This document shows, one piece after another, positions 1-9,362 of a stretch of DNA of 58,168 nucleotides. Each line of letters starts with the position of its first letter. The first letter of the stretch is position 1. A program made the translations under genes and the position numbers. The notes beneath the pieces were generated by a model. The model made no database searches. It was not told the origin of the DNA and saw nothing but the letters and a program-made list of their open reading frames with translations. This DNA is from Oceanospirillaceae bacterium (GTDB lineage Bacteria > Pseudomonadota > Gammaproteobacteria > Pseudomonadales > Oceanobacteraceae), in assembly GCA_002724925.1 (NCBI GenBank), contig PBQA01000004.1:1-58168 (forward strand). Direction: 5' to 3'.

Positions 1-94
1 GTCCATTTTGCCGTCCAGTCCGATGCCTCATCTCGACAACAGGACTCGCACGGATAGCCTCAGAGCGGCAGGAGGGGATCGCCGAGGCGCTTAC
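1..94 (-). mobile_element. IS66-family element, left end (truncated by window start)
   Basis: Positions 1-94 are the exact reverse complement of 38337-38430, the left end of the complete IS66 copy. The terminal inverted repeat GTAAGCGCCTCGGCGATC is read on the minus strand from 94. Positions 6-1 hold the first two codons of tnpA. The missing middle of this copy would join the right end at 58070-58168 if the molecule is circular. It is followed directly by TGCTAAAG, the same 8 bp that precede the other copy. Confidence 0.93.
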
Positions 95-102
95 TGCTAA
101 AG
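95..102. repeat. 8-bp target-site duplication of the composite transposon (right copy)
   Basis: TGCTAAAG directly abuts the IS66 left end here and again at 38329-38336. IS66 elements make 8-bp duplications. The two copies lie on the outer sides of two inverted IS66 elements, not on both sides of one, so the whole IS-cargo-IS unit appears to have transposed together. Confidence 0.8.
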
Positions 103-277
103 CCGCAATTCGCACACTCCGCGGCATTACGTAGAATGCAGCTCGAAGCGGACGTGCGGCGTCCCAGCGGGTCGCCCCCCTGGCGGGCGGCAGCGGCCGT
201 CAGTTCCGGCCCACAGCAACCATTCGAGCCAATTTCCATGGAGGCCCGGAAACAGTCTGTTGCTGAACTTCAATTAA
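103..277. other. Non-coding stretch between the transposon end and herA
   Basis: I see no convincing gene, RNA or terminator here. Before the transposon inserted, this would have linked the DUF3800 stop codon (38332-38334) to the 3' end of herA in a convergent arrangement. Confidence 0.5.
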
Positions 278-2458
278 TTATGGACCGTCCTGATCTGTGT
301 CAGTTTCGTCACCCGTTGCAGCATCGAGACTGTCCGGAATTTGGACGTCTTCGTCTGGCTGCTCCCAAGATCCAGCTATTCGTTGCCAGTCCGGCAGAAC
401 GCCTTTGTCCCGGAGCCATGTTTCCCAAAATTGCGGATCATCTGATTTTGGCCGCTGCGGTTTTTGCAGGTCGCGGATACGAACGAGAACCGGCGTAGGG
501 ACTGCCCAGCCGAGAAGGATCGCCTGCTGCGAAGGGAGAGTGGGAAGTTCGCCGAGCAGCCCGCCCAAAGCGTCCGGAACAAGACGACGGACAAGATTCT
601 GATCGACATCGTTAACGATGCGATGAAGCAAAAAGGAATTACACTGCGCCAAAACGGTCGGCGAGAGTTCGGACGGACGCTGCGAGGCCAGCACCAGCCC
701 AAGACCAAATTTCCGGCCCTCCCTGGCTATCCGCTCAAAAGTCTGTCGGCACAAATCAGCGGCCTGCGCGCTGGCGCCAACGTCCGCGTCCTTGCGCACG
801 AAGCTGTGCGCTTCCTCAAGCACTAGCACAGTCGGAAGGGTCTCGTTCGTTTCCTTAATGTGACGTTGCAGGGCCTCGAATATCAGCCGGGAGATAACGG
901 CTACGGCAACATGCACAACGTCCGAAGGGACCAGTGAGAGATCAAGAATCGCAAGCGGCTCGGTCGCGCCTTCACCGGGACCAAGCAGCGCTGCGAGCCA
1001 TTCGCTAAGCGATGAGGCACCCTCGGTATCAATGACCGGCCGGAGCCCGGCATCGCCAAGCATGACCTGGACACGGTTTATCAGCGGCTCGACATTGTTC
1101 AAAGTTTGCCCGCCCGTTGCCATCGCAACATCATAGATACGGTCGGGAAGCGCCGAAACATCAAACCGGACCGGCGCATCTTCACTGATCTCACCGTGAG
1201 TGGCAGCAATTGAGAATGCGTCGGTGATTGTGTGCAGCTCTGCCAGAACAGTTTGGAGGTCGCCGGGCTGAAAGTCGTTGTAGCCGGATGAGTTTGCAGA
1301 GGTCCAATGGCGCGATGCGCGTACAGCTTCGACAGGGGCACGAGCAGCTACGATGGCGGCGGTAAGGTCGGCAACATCGTCGCCGTAGGCGGCAAGCGCC
1401 GCTTCATCCGATTCAGTCAAGCCAACAAGTCCTTCCAGCAGGGACCCGAAGTCACGGTTGCGCGGAAAGCCGGCAACACTCTGAGGTAGGTCGGCATAGA
1501 GTTGTTCGATCTGCCGAACATAACCGGTGTAGCGCCTGATCGCCTGCGCGCGCGCCGTCATCGCTGACGAACCGGCATTGCGCAATTGGCGCAACGCCCT
1601 TAGCAATATCGGGCGCTGAACGCCGGGCTGCGCGGACGTGAAGGCCGCCCACTCCTGTCCGTTCCACAGCCAGCCCGGCACTGTCAGCGGGCTCGCGCTG
1701 CCTTTGCCGCCAACGGCAAACCGTCTGACAGGCAAGGTGCCGTCATTAAACGCCTGCGAATACTCACCGTTGGGATCGAGAATGATGAACCGGGCATTGG
1801 CTGGCTGAGCTTGCTCGCCCTCCTGTACTGCGGCTTGCGCAACCGCCGCTGCGCTTTCAAGAGACCAGCGGACAATACCGGCAACGGAGCAGGACTTGCC
1901 GCTGCCGGTGTTGCCAAGGACGGCAAGGTGCCGGCCAAAAAGCTTGTCAGGGTGCACCCATACACGGGCGTTGCCGGCGAAAGGGGCAGAGCCAATCTGG
2001 ATCAGGCGGTCGTTGGTCTTGGCTTCGACTATGGAACGCAGTTGCGTTGCCGTCGGAAGGAGAACGGGATCGCCAACCGAAGGCAGCACCGGAACGCCGC
2101 GTTCCAGGGCATAAAGGGGCTGGCTGTCGCCGTCATTGCCTTCACGCAGCAGAGTGCCGAAAGGAATGGCAATCACAGTCCGGGCAGGAAACGGAAGATC
2201 CACAAGGGCCTCGTCGTGCTTTCCAAGACCCGGATTGGCACGAACGATGGAGATTTCTTTGATGACCGCGACTACCGCGCCGGTCTCGTTCGGTATCAGC
2301 ATATAGGCGTTGATACGCGGAAAGCCGGTAGGCGTGCCGGTATTCAGCGCGGTGGCCTGCGGTGTCTCGTTGAACAGGGCGATGCGCAACTCTTCGGCAG
2401 TCACGGTTTCAACGCGGCCTATCGAAAGCGTACCGATGCGTTCAACGATCGTCGTCAT
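278..2458 (-). CDS. herA: HerA-like ATPase of a SIR2-HerA defence pair
   Basis: A 726-residue HerA/FtsK-type hexameric ATPase. The N-terminal ~160 residues look like a HAS-barrel; Walker A GNTGSGKS is at about 182-189, followed by ILDPNGEYSQAF, and the Walker B-like VLVLEEAHSFV is near 545, then a late LASQRPSEL sensor stretch. The start overlaps the upstream SIR2 gene by 4 bp (ATGA), so the two are translationally coupled. Known: SIR2-HerA pairs form a large complex that protects against phage by NAD+ depletion and/or DNA cleavage. That role is inferred here from family and gene order. It differs from the conjugative coupling ATPase at 22086-23990, which has a different Walker A and membrane segments. 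Confidence 0.9.
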   Translation of the reverse strand: MTTIVERIGTLSIGRVETVTAEELRIALFNETPQATALNTGTPTGFPRINAYMLIPNETGAVVAVIKEISIVRANPGLGKHDEALVDLPFPARTVIAIPFGTLLREGNDGDSQPLYALERGVPVLPSVGDPVLLPTATQLRSIVEAKTNDRLIQIGSAPFAGNARVWVHPDKLFGRHLAVLGNTGSGKSCSVAGIVRWSLESAAAVAQAAVQEGEQAQPANARFIILDPNGEYSQAFNDGTLPVRRFAVGGKGSASPLTVPGWLWNGQEWAAFTSAQPGVQRPILLRALRQLRNAGSSAMTARAQAIRRYTGYVRQIEQLYADLPQSVAGFPRNRDFGSLLEGLVGLTESDEAALAAYGDDVADLTAAIVAARAPVEAVRASRHWTSANSSGYNDFQPGDLQTVLAELHTITDAFSIAATHGEISEDAPVRFDVSALPDRIYDVAMATGGQTLNNVEPLINRVQVMLGDAGLRPVIDTEGASSLSEWLAALLGPGEGATEPLAILDLSLVPSDVVHVAVAVISRLIFEALQRHIKETNETLPTVLVLEEAHSFVRKDADVGASAQAADLCRQTFERIAREGRKFGLGLVLASQRPSELSPTVLAQCNSFLLHRIVNDVDQNLVRRLVPDALGGLLGELPTLPSQQAILLGWAVPTPVLVRIRDLQKPQRPKSDDPQFWETWLRDKGVLPDWQRIAGSWEQPDEDVQIPDSLDAATGDETDTDQDGP

Positions 2459-3738
2459 GACCCACTACCGTCTTCACTCGGCTCTTTAGCCGTGACCTTG
2501 CCGCGCCGCTCCACAAGTTCGCTCATACGGATCGTGAGCGGATCAATGGCCGGTTTGGGCAGATAGTGCTCAACCAGCGTCCGAATATCGCCGAAGTGCT
2601 TCCCAACCAGCAGCGTAAGCTGCTGCGGTCTGCCAACACGGGAAACAAAGGATGCAATTCGCTCGTGAGGTTTCTCGCCCCAGGCCAATATCACAAGGTG
2701 CGTGGACGGAATGGTGAGCATGTCCGCGATGACCCTGTTGATATGGTCATCGCCAAAACCGTAACCGTAGGTGACGAGCACGTTGTTGGGCTGGCAGATC
2801 GAGGACGAGAAATCGCGGAACAAGTCGGCATAGGGATAGGCCGCAGTTTCAACGTCCTTGACCGCATTGGGGTAGATCATCACAGAACTGCGCGGGCTTG
2901 CGGGGACAGCCGGGTGCCCTGCATCGGCCCCGAACGGCAGGCCGGTGCGGTACAAGCGCGGCTTGTCATATCGCCAGTCGAGCGAGCCGTGAAGCTTTGT
3001 AAGATGTATCACGCCCTCTAGGTGGCGCGGCTCGCCCCGTATTCCCGGCGGCGTGTAGTGCATATCGACATGCAGGCGCGATGACCTGAATTCCGGCTCA
3101 AGCGCGCCGGTGAATCGGTCGATGATGCGAAGCCCGGCATAATCGCAGCCGCGCTCAATAAGGCGATCGTAGTTGGTCGTGAAGATGTGCAGCCGCTCCC
3201 TCGAAGCGGCCCTGCTGGCAAAACTCATCAGAAACGAAACGAGGATTTCCCTGGCAAGCGGGCCACCGCCGGCGTGTTCGTTATCGATACCGTCGCTGAT
3301 GCTTTTTTCCGTGGCGAGAACATCCTTGATAAATCCGCCGAGCACGTTATCGATCGCCGTCTCCCAAGCAGCGACATCGGTGTGTTCGAGAATCTGCAAA
3401 CCGGCAAGGAGGGCGAGCGCCGCCGAAAGCTGGTCCTCGATGTTGGCGCTGCCCCTGCCCATAGCTTCCGCCAGCTTCTTAGCGCGAGCGGCTACCTTGT
3501 CTTCCTTCGGGCATCCGCCGAAACCTGAACCGGCCATGCTTGTCGGCATTCCGCCGGCATGGTTGGCTATTCCCGTCGTGAATCCGTTTCCGAGCAGAAG
3601 GGAAAGATGCTCGGCCTGAAACACCGCGGACAGCCAAGGCTCGATCCGCCTACGCCATGAACTGGTTTCACTGGCGGGGTCAGTCGGGGTTTCAGTTTCA
3701 CCTCCGATGTGGACAATGTGGCTGTGGTTCCACTGCAT
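2455..3738 (-). CDS. SIR2-like NADase of a SIR2-HerA defence pair
   Basis: A 427-residue SIR2-fold protein. The nucleotide-binding start LLLGNGFTTGI is at about 47-57, the Asn/Asp motif FTTNYDRLIE near 188, the catalytic-type His in LTKLHGSLDW near 249, and a C-terminal VTYGYGFGDDHIN motif near 330, all typical of defence SIR2 domains. The family hydrolyses NAD+ on phage sensing. It is the first gene of a two-gene operon, with an AT-richer 155-bp leader (3739-3893) that probably holds the promoter. The exact start is uncertain because residues 1-40 are poorly conserved in character and other starts are possible. Confidence 0.88.
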   Translation of the reverse strand: MQWNHSHIVHIGGETETPTDPASETSSWRRRIEPWLSAVFQAEHLSLLLGNGFTTGIANHAGGMPTSMAGSGFGGCPKEDKVAARAKKLAEAMGRGSANIEDQLSAALALLAGLQILEHTDVAAWETAIDNVLGGFIKDVLATEKSISDGIDNEHAGGGPLAREILVSFLMSFASRAASRERLHIFTTNYDRLIERGCDYAGLRIIDRFTGALEPEFRSSRLHVDMHYTPPGIRGEPRHLEGVIHLTKLHGSLDWRYDKPRLYRTGLPFGADAGHPAVPASPRSSVMIYPNAVKDVETAAYPYADLFRDFSSSICQPNNVLVTYGYGFGDDHINRVIADMLTIPSTHLVILAWGEKPHERIASFVSRVGRPQQLTLLVGKHFGDIRTLVEHYLPKPAIDPLTIRMSELVERRGKVTAKEPSEDGSGS

Positions 3739-3887
3739 CGAATGGCCCTCAAATATTGGTTGCCTATGATCACTTCATTCGTAGCGCATAAATATCCGAA
3801 ACAATATGTATCAGCGATCGTTCACGGTTCCAAAGCAGACCTTAGCATAAGTCATAGCGAAACTCCGCTTCCCGCCCATATCGAACA

Positions 3888-3915
3888 GAAGAAAGGCCGC
3901 CTCAAGCGGCGGCCT
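3888..3915 (-). terminator. Rho-independent terminator after the ArdC-like gene
   Basis: On the minus strand an 8-bp stem AGGCCGCC / GGCGGCCT (3894-3901 and 3908-3915) with a 6-base loop is followed by TTTCTTC. The stem starts within the last codons of the ArdC-like gene. Confidence 0.7.
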
Positions 3916-4810
3916 CGTCTTCTTCGTCGATCATCGGCTGACAACCGTGGAGATAGTCCACGGCGCGCTGTGCGTGGCTCGCGGCCTGGAAGATGAACCG
4001 CTTGTCGTTTTTCAGTGCCTTGAGCCAGCTGGCGATATAGGCCGCGTGCTCGTCGCGGGGTTCCGGGGTCAACCCGAGGTCGGCGGCAAGGAACGCAGCC
4101 CCGAGTTCGGCCACCAGCTCCTCCTGGGCATAGCCTTCGTCGCCCCACTTCTTGCGCCCGAAGTCCCGGTCGAGGCGAGAGCGGTGCCGGGTCCAGTGCG
4201 TGACCTCATGGGCAAGGGTCGCGTAGTAGGCCTCGGGATTTTCGAAGGCTCCGAAGGGCGGCATCTGCACATAGTCGGGTTCGAGCGCGTAGTAGGCGCG
4301 GTTGCCGCCGTGCCGGATGTCAGCGCCCGTGGCGGCGAAGAAGGCCTCGGCGGCCTCGTCGCGTTCGATCCCCTCGGGCATCTGCTGGGCGGTCGCGTAG
4401 TAGTGCTCGGGCAGACCGTCGATCTGTTCGACGTTGAACACCGTGTAGCCCTTCATGAAGGGGATCGCGACCTCGCGCTCTTGGCCGTTGTCGTCAGTCT
4501 CGGTCTTGCGGAGCTTGTCGGCATAGACCACGGTCTCACCTTTGGAGCCCTTGCGGACCTGGCCACCGAGTTGTTGCGCCTGGCGGTAGGTCATCCAGAT
4601 CGGAGCCATGTAACTGCTGGCGACGCTGGCCGCCCAGAGCAGGATGATGTTCAGACCGCGATAGCCGATGCCGTTGTGGCGGAGGGGTCTTGTGATGCGA
4701 CCGGCCAGATGTTCGGCGTTCCAGGGCTGGTGCCAGGTGCGGACCCCGGCCTCGAGATCGGCGATGATCTTGTTCGTCACGCGGGTGTAGATGTCGAGTT
4801 TCTGTGTCAT
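3902..4810 (-). CDS. ardC: ArdC-like antirestriction protein (ssDNA-binding + zincin-like)
   Basis: About 302 residues, starting MTQKLDIYTRVTNKII. The N-terminal ~130 residues match the ArdC ssDNA-binding domain (WNAEHLAGRITRPLR, NGIGYRGLNIILLW, WMTYRQAQQLGG). The C-terminal half carries the metallopeptidase signature HEVTHW with downstream E in EELVAELGAAFLAADLG. ATG 4810 is chosen because GGAGGAC lies directly upstream; a longer frame to 4990 lacks a ribosome site and family similarity. Known: ArdC proteins protect incoming plasmid DNA from restriction during conjugation. Inference: it helps this mobilizable plasmid establish in a new host, and sits in the leading-type accessory region beside a resolvase. 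Confidence 0.9.
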   Translation of the reverse strand: MTQKLDIYTRVTNKIIADLEAGVRTWHQPWNAEHLAGRITRPLRHNGIGYRGLNIILLWAASVASSYMAPIWMTYRQAQQLGGQVRKGSKGETVVYADKLRKTETDDNGQEREVAIPFMKGYTVFNVEQIDGLPEHYYATAQQMPEGIERDEAAEAFFAATGADIRHGGNRAYYALEPDYVQMPPFGAFENPEAYYATLAHEVTHWTRHRSRLDRDFGRKKWGDEGYAQEELVAELGAAFLAADLGLTPEPRDEHAAYIASWLKALKNDKRFIFQAASHAQRAVDYLHGCQPMIDEEDEAAA

Positions 4811-5045
4811 GTCGTCCTCCGTTGCTTGGGTCCCGTGCGGGACGCGGAGGAAGAGGCAGGCGCCCGTCAGCCGACCGGGCATGGTCAACACGGGAGCGGC
4901 AAGGCACGCAGACGCGAAGGAGCGGGCAGGCCATTGCGCGGGCGGCGGCGGCTGCCACGTTCCGCGGACCATTCGCTCGCACGGGTCCATGCAACGGTGA
5001 CGGCCATGACCAAACGCGATCAGCCGATGATGTGACGGATAGGGA

Positions 5046-5354
5046 TCAGGCGGCGATGAGCTCGAGGCCGTCTTCGGCCAACCAGCCCTGAGGGTCGAAC
5101 ACCGATCGACAGTGATAGGCCACGCCCAAACGGCGCGGCGCGGTCATGCGGCGTTTTAGCACCTGGCGCAGCTTCGCCCGCACCGCCCCGATCTCAGTGA
5201 CCGAACAGCGCTTGACGGTGCCCCGGGTCCCAATCCGGCCAAAGGTGACATCGACCGTGTATTGCCCGAACAGGTCTTCCGAGACGACGACATGATAGGC
5301 CCGCGCGAGGTTGGCCTCCGGCAGTCGAGCTTCGAGGTGACAGGCGAACAGCAT
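5046..5354 (-). CDS. WGR-domain protein
   Basis: 102 residues. The stretch LFGQYTVDVTFGRIGTRGTVKR is a WGR-like motif in which the core aromatic-Gly-Arg is read as FGRIG; WGR domains bind nucleic acid in bacterial and PARP-type proteins. There is no other domain. Its start codon overlaps the resolvase stop (5354), so the two are likely co-transcribed. The cellular role is unknown. Small WGR proteins of this type are common on alphaproteobacterial plasmids; that statement is from general knowledge, not from a search. Confidence 0.75.
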   Translation of the reverse strand: MLFACHLEARLPEANLARAYHVVVSEDLFGQYTVDVTFGRIGTRGTVKRCSVTEIGAVRAKLRQVLKRRMTAPRRLGVAYHCRSVFDPQGWLAEDGLELIAA

Positions 5355-5929
5355 CAGCTCTCTCCCGTCACCTGGCTGCGCCCGCCGGGCAGATGCCGGT
5401 ACAGGGTCGACGGTGCCACGCCGAGACGCTCCGCCACCTGGTTCACGGTGATCTCCGGATCGGCCAGCAACGCCCGCGCATGAGCGAGGTCCTTATCGGA
5501 CAGTGCCGGTGGCCGCCCGCCAAGCCGCCCACGCGCGCGCGCTGACGCCAGACCCGCCACGGTACGCTCGCGGATAATCGACCGCTCGAACTCGGCCAGG
5601 GCCGCGAAGATGTGGAAGACGAGCCGACCGCCCGAGGTGGTGGTATCGATCGCCTCAGTGATTGAACGAAAGCCGACGCCCCGCTCTTCGAGCATCTCGA
5701 CGGTCTCGATCAGCTGCTTGATGGAGCGCGCCAGACGATCCAGCTTCCAGACCACGAGCGTGTCGCCGTCGCGCATGTACTCGAGCGCTGCCTGAAGTTG
5801 CGGACGATCCCGCTGCGCGCCGGAGGCCTTCTCCTCGAATACCTTCTCGCAACCGGCCGCCGTCAGCGCGTCGAGCTGAAGCTCGGGCTTCTGATCCTGG
5901 GTGGAGACACGGGCGTAACCGACAAGCAC
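5354..5929 (-). CDS. Serine recombinase (Tn3-type resolvase/invertase)
   Basis: About 191 residues from GTG 5929: MLVGYARVSTQDQ with catalytic Ser, then LDRLARS and EFERSIIRERT motifs of the resolvase catalytic domain, and a C-terminal helix-turn-helix (ITVNQVAERLGVAPSTLYRH). The GTG start is preferred because GGAAGGAA lies 7-8 bases upstream and homologues begin MLVGYARVST; an in-frame ATG at 5959 would add 10 residues. The catalytic core is complete. It probably acts at the repeats at 5941-6079, resolving plasmid multimers or cointegrates. Confidence 0.92.
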   Translation of the reverse strand: MLVGYARVSTQDQKPELQLDALTAAGCEKVFEEKASGAQRDRPQLQAALEYMRDGDTLVVWKLDRLARSIKQLIETVEMLEERGVGFRSITEAIDTTTSGGRLVFHIFAALAEFERSIIRERTVAGLASARARGRLGGRPPALSDKDLAHARALLADPEITVNQVAERLGVAPSTLYRHLPGGRSQVTGES

Positions 5930-5940
5930 AAAAAATTCCT

Positions 5941-6079
5941 TCCGAAAACTTATCTTCATAATAGCTTTTCGGAAACTATGTTTCAAGAGATAGTTTTCGG
6001 AGGCATCCGCAACAAAGAAAGCCCGCTCGCGGCGGGCTCTCGATCTCTCTCCGAAAAACGGTGGTTTTCGAGAACTATG
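5941..6079. repeat. Candidate res site of the resolvase
   Basis: Three related imperfect dyads lie just upstream of the resolvase. A: TCCGAAAACT (5941-5950) with AGCTTTTCGGA (5963-5973). B: TTCGGAAACTAT (5968-5979) with ATAGTTTTCGGA (5990-6001). C: CCGAAAAAC (6051-6059) with GGTTTTCG (6063-6070) followed by AGAACTATG. Tn3-type res sites have three dyad subsites next to the resolvase gene. Subsite C enters the 3' end of the restriction helicase gene, and A and B overlap slightly, so the exact architecture is uncertain. Confidence 0.5.
6012..6038 (-). terminator. Rho-independent terminator of the FitAB-SNF2-Mod-Res operon
   Basis: Minus strand: AGCCCGC-CGCGA-GCGGGCT followed by TTCTTTGTT. Stem arms are 6032-6038 and 6020-6026. 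It lies 37 bp beyond the Res stop codon, inside the res-like region. Confidence 0.75.
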
Positions 6080-9000
6080 CTGCCATACGATCAATGATGC
6101 TGGCCACATAAGTCGCCTGGCTGTCTTCCATGAAGAAAACATGCATATCTTCCAGCTCCTGAATGGTCTTGCCCCAGTTCAGCCTACCGAAGCGTGTCGG
6201 TGTGACGATAAAGCTGTTCAGAATGACGTTCTCGCTGACGAGCCTTGCCTGGATGCCCTTGATGACCTGATGGAACTCAATCTTCTTGTGGCCAGGGCCT
6301 TCATGCTGGAGGCCATGAGGCTCGACGAAAGCCAAGTGCTGGCTGCCGTCCTTCACAAGCCATAGAAGGAAGTCGGGATAGAAGTTTCCTGCCTCAAAGA
6401 AGCCCACCCCGCGCCCGCGGCTCTCATTGCGAAGCAGGAATAGTTCAATTCCCTCCGCCGCCAGCCTTGCTTGATCCTTTTCGATGAAGAGGCGCAGATC
6501 ATCCAGGAACTGGAATTCGCTCTCATTCAATGAAACCGGCGCAATCTGGATTTTGCTTCCCTTGGCCGCATGAAGCACGGGCTCGTAGAGATGCGTGCCG
6601 AAGATGCAGCCCTTCAAGTCTCCGGCGCGGAGTATCCCCTTCTTTCGAGCGGTGATCTCGCGGGTCAGCGATTGAATGTCATTGATTAGCGCTACTTCGC
6701 TGGCATCGACAATTAGCTGGTATTCACCTGCTTCAGGTAGGCTTCCGTCGCCGGCCTCGATCTCACGGAGCTCAAGACGTGGCTCGATAAAGGCCGCCTT
6801 GCAGTAGTTGTAGTATTCTTCCGCAAATTTCTGGAGGAGCTCCGCCGCCATTTCCTGCCAGAGTGCGACGTTACCAAAATCCGAGAACTCCATCTTTCCG
6901 GAAGGCACGATGACCTTGTACCAGGTCCGGTCAGAAAGCAGCGCCTTGATCATTGGCTTCGAGATATTGAGATTGTGCCAAGTGCGCTCGCGCTTGAACT
7001 TCTCAAGCCGGAAGAACAGATCATCGTAATCGAGGAAGGCCAAGTGGCCTTCTGCGAAGACCGTTTCCTCCTTAGCGCCGAGCTTTGTGCCTTTCTTGGA
7101 TTCGATAGACTGGATGCGGGGATACCAGTCTATCACAACGCCCTTCTGGCGAATCTTGTCCGGCACAAGGGTCAACTCAGGTACAGCGCCGTCTCGTTTG
7201 AAATCGTACTCCCGACCGTCGCCACGCTTCTTTCGGGGACGCAGCACCTTCAGCCGCTGCCCAAAGTCGTAGGTAACGGTAAGCGGAACGGTAAACACTT
7301 GCTTCTGGTCGTTGCGGGGCAGTTCTTCCTCTTCCAGGAATTTCCGGAAGCGTTCCATGAAGTCCGCTTCGATCCCGAAGACATTCAGGGTCTCGACGTA
7401 CTGGATGAGCTCCGGTTGGTGGGTGGGGGTGGCGAAGCCGCTGCGCTGGAGCGACCAGTCATGCCCCTTTAGCCGGACGCCGCGCCCGAAAAGCTGGATG
7501 ATCTGCGCGCCTTCGCTCTTGCCGACATGCATGAGACCAAGGGTGCTGACGCGCCAGCAATCCCAGCCCTCGACAAAGCGTTTGGAACCGATGAGCAGAT
7601 TGACCGGGGAACTGGACAGGTTGATTTGCCCGAACATCGTCTCGGCAAACTCGGATTCCAGGACCGCGACGTTGTCGAACTCCTGCTCAGCAATATGAGT
7701 CGCCAAGCCAGATGCGTCGCCGACGTTGATGAGCCCGAACGGCTTCTCGGCCTGTCCGACGCGTAGCATGATCTCGTTCTCGTCGCCCTTGATCCGGGCA
7801 ATCGACAACTCACCACCAGCACGGTTCTGAAAGAGCTTTTCTAGGATATCGCGAAACAGGTCGCCGGGCTTCCAACCCTCGCGAAGCATGAGCTGGTGCA
7901 AGTAGACAAACCCGCCGGCGAAGATGTCGCCACCGTTCTCGTCGAGCAGGCCGGTTTCCTCTGCGTTGCCTCGGATGATCCGTTCTACCTCGGAGGCCGA
8001 CGCGGCTTCGTTCTCTAGAAACGCCGCGATGAATTTGATGATTTTTCCAACGTCGGAAACCGTATCATCTACCTTGACTGATACCTCGCCGGTCTTCTTA
8101 TTCTTTTTCTGTGATACGGCCTTGGTCACGCTGGAGCCGACGAAAACCCAGAGCGGTTTCTCAATGTTGTATGGCGCGTAATTGCTCTGCTTGTCCTCGT
8201 ACAACTTCAGCTGCTGGTAGAAGCTCAGAAGACATGCAGTCAGGTAGGAAAACTCGAGCTGGGAGAAGGTCCGCGGAAGGTTGAAGATGCGGTAGTCCTT
8301 GCCGTAGCCGTCCTCGTAAAAGTACCGGTACGAATAGTCGAACAGGATCGTCTTCGCGTAGGATGCCTCGATATCGGGACGCTTTGCGGCTGTGACAGCC
8401 TCCTTCAGCGTCGCCGAATACTCGAAGACGAAACCCTTCTCCGACAGGCGGGCGCGGCTTCGGAACCAGCCTCGCTCCTCCTGGCTTCCCATGCCGCGAT
8501 GGGCCTCGTCGACGAGCAGCAGGTTCTGATCGCCGAGATTGCGCGTCGCGATGACGTTGGGCCCGTCGGTGTCTCCGAGCTTTGTCACCTCGGTGAAGTC
8601 CACCTGACGCAGCCCGTTCTTGCCCGAGGACAGCAGGTCGCCGCTGTCCGTCAGAAGCCGCGAAGCGACGATATTGCTGCCCTTCATCTCGCGCGCGTGC
8701 TGCAGGGAAAGTTGCTCGTTCGGAGTGATCAGCACGGTCCGTGTCAGGTCGTGCTTGAGCGGCGACTTCGAGGCGTATTGCCGGAATTGCAGGAAGTTGA
8801 CGTGCATCAGCAGCGTCTTCCCCGAGCCAGTGGCGTTCTGCAGACAGAGCTTGTTCAGGTCGTCGAGCTCGTAAGGCGTGATCCCCGTCTCGTATCCCTC
8901 ATCGGTCCAGTACTTGTCGAAGGCATTGACATAGGCGTTCAGCGAATCGAGCAGGGCGGCGCGGTCGGCGAAGAACCGGTCGAGATAGATCTCGGCAAAC

Positions 9001-9359
9001 AGCAGCGAGAGCCACTGATAGTACTTCCAGACGATCGGCCGGTCGCGCTTCTCGTTGATTGCCAGCGTGTGGCTGACGATGTTGTGCTCGTAGCGCAGCA
9101 GGTCGGCCCGTGTGATCTCAGTGCCTTCCTGTAGGTGCAGGTCTAACGCCTTGTAGAAGTGATGCAGGTTCTCGGACGTCATGCCCTCCGGCGCATCCTT
9201 CACGGTCTTGGCCAGTGGCTGCATGGGGCGAAGGGTGCGCTTGCCGTCCTTGTGGCCCTTCAGTGGATCGAGGCCGAACAGGCTGACGATCCACTGGTTC
9301 AGCACCAGCTTGTGGCCGAAGGGGAGCGGCTTGACCTTGGATTTGGGCTTTCTCGCCAT
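6075..9359 (-). CDS. Type III Res-like DEAD/DEAH helicase with C-terminal nuclease
   Basis: 1094 residues. Walker A ATGSGKT near 178 and DEAH in [10 protein letters not shown] near 283 mark a superfamily 2 helicase; [18 protein letters not shown] and [12 protein letters not shown] mark the second RecA domain. Near 995 the segment [10 protein letters not shown] ... FVEPHG resembles the PD-(D/E)xK nuclease of type III Res subunits, although the last catalytic position reads His (EPH) rather than Lys. It starts 3 bp after the methyltransferase stop. Role: ATP-dependent translocation and cleavage of unmodified DNA, inferred from family and operon. Confidence 0.85.
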   Translation of the reverse strand: MARKPKSKVKPLPFGHKLVLNQWIVSLFGLDPLKGHKDGKRTLRPMQPLAKTVKDAPEGMTSENLHHFYKALDLHLQEGTEITRADLLRYEHNIVSHTLAINEKRDRPIVWKYYQWLSLLFAEIYLDRFFADRAALLDSLNAYVNAFDKYWTDEGYETGITPYELDDLNKLCLQNATGSGKTLLMHVNFLQFRQYASKSPLKHDLTRTVLITPNEQLSLQHAREMKGSNIVASRLLTDSGDLLSSGKNGLRQVDFTEVTKLGDTDGPNVIATRNLGDQNLLLVDEAHRGMGSQEERGWFRSRARLSEKGFVFEYSATLKEAVTAAKRPDIEASYAKTILFDYSYRYFYEDGYGKDYRIFNLPRTFSQLEFSYLTACLLSFYQQLKLYEDKQSNYAPYNIEKPLWVFVGSSVTKAVSQKKNKKTGEVSVKVDDTVSDVGKIIKFIAAFLENEAASASEVERIIRGNAEETGLLDENGGDIFAGGFVYLHQLMLREGWKPGDLFRDILEKLFQNRAGGELSIARIKGDENEIMLRVGQAEKPFGLINVGDASGLATHIAEQEFDNVAVLESEFAETMFGQINLSSSPVNLLIGSKRFVEGWDCWRVSTLGLMHVGKSEGAQIIQLFGRGVRLKGHDWSLQRSGFATPTHQPELIQYVETLNVFGIEADFMERFRKFLEEEELPRNDQKQVFTVPLTVTYDFGQRLKVLRPRKKRGDGREYDFKRDGAVPELTLVPDKIRQKGVVIDWYPRIQSIESKKGTKLGAKEETVFAEGHLAFLDYDDLFFRLEKFKRERTWHNLNISKPMIKALLSDRTWYKVIVPSGKMEFSDFGNVALWQEMAAELLQKFAEEYYNYCKAAFIEPRLELREIEAGDGSLPEAGEYQLIVDASEVALINDIQSLTREITARKKGILRAGDLKGCIFGTHLYEPVLHAAKGSKIQIAPVSLNESEFQFLDDLRLFIEKDQARLAAEGIELFLLRNESRGRGVGFFEAGNFYPDFLLWLVKDGSQHLAFVEPHGLQHEGPGHKKIEFHQVIKGIQARLVSENVILNSFIVTPTRFGRLNWGKTIQELEDMHVFFMEDSQATYVASIIDRMAA

Positions 9360-9362
9360 CGC

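Noticed and set aside
3947-5035. 362-codon plus-strand frame opposite ArdC
   Set aside because: The minus strand carries HEVTHW and ArdC motifs; the plus frame is a shadow.
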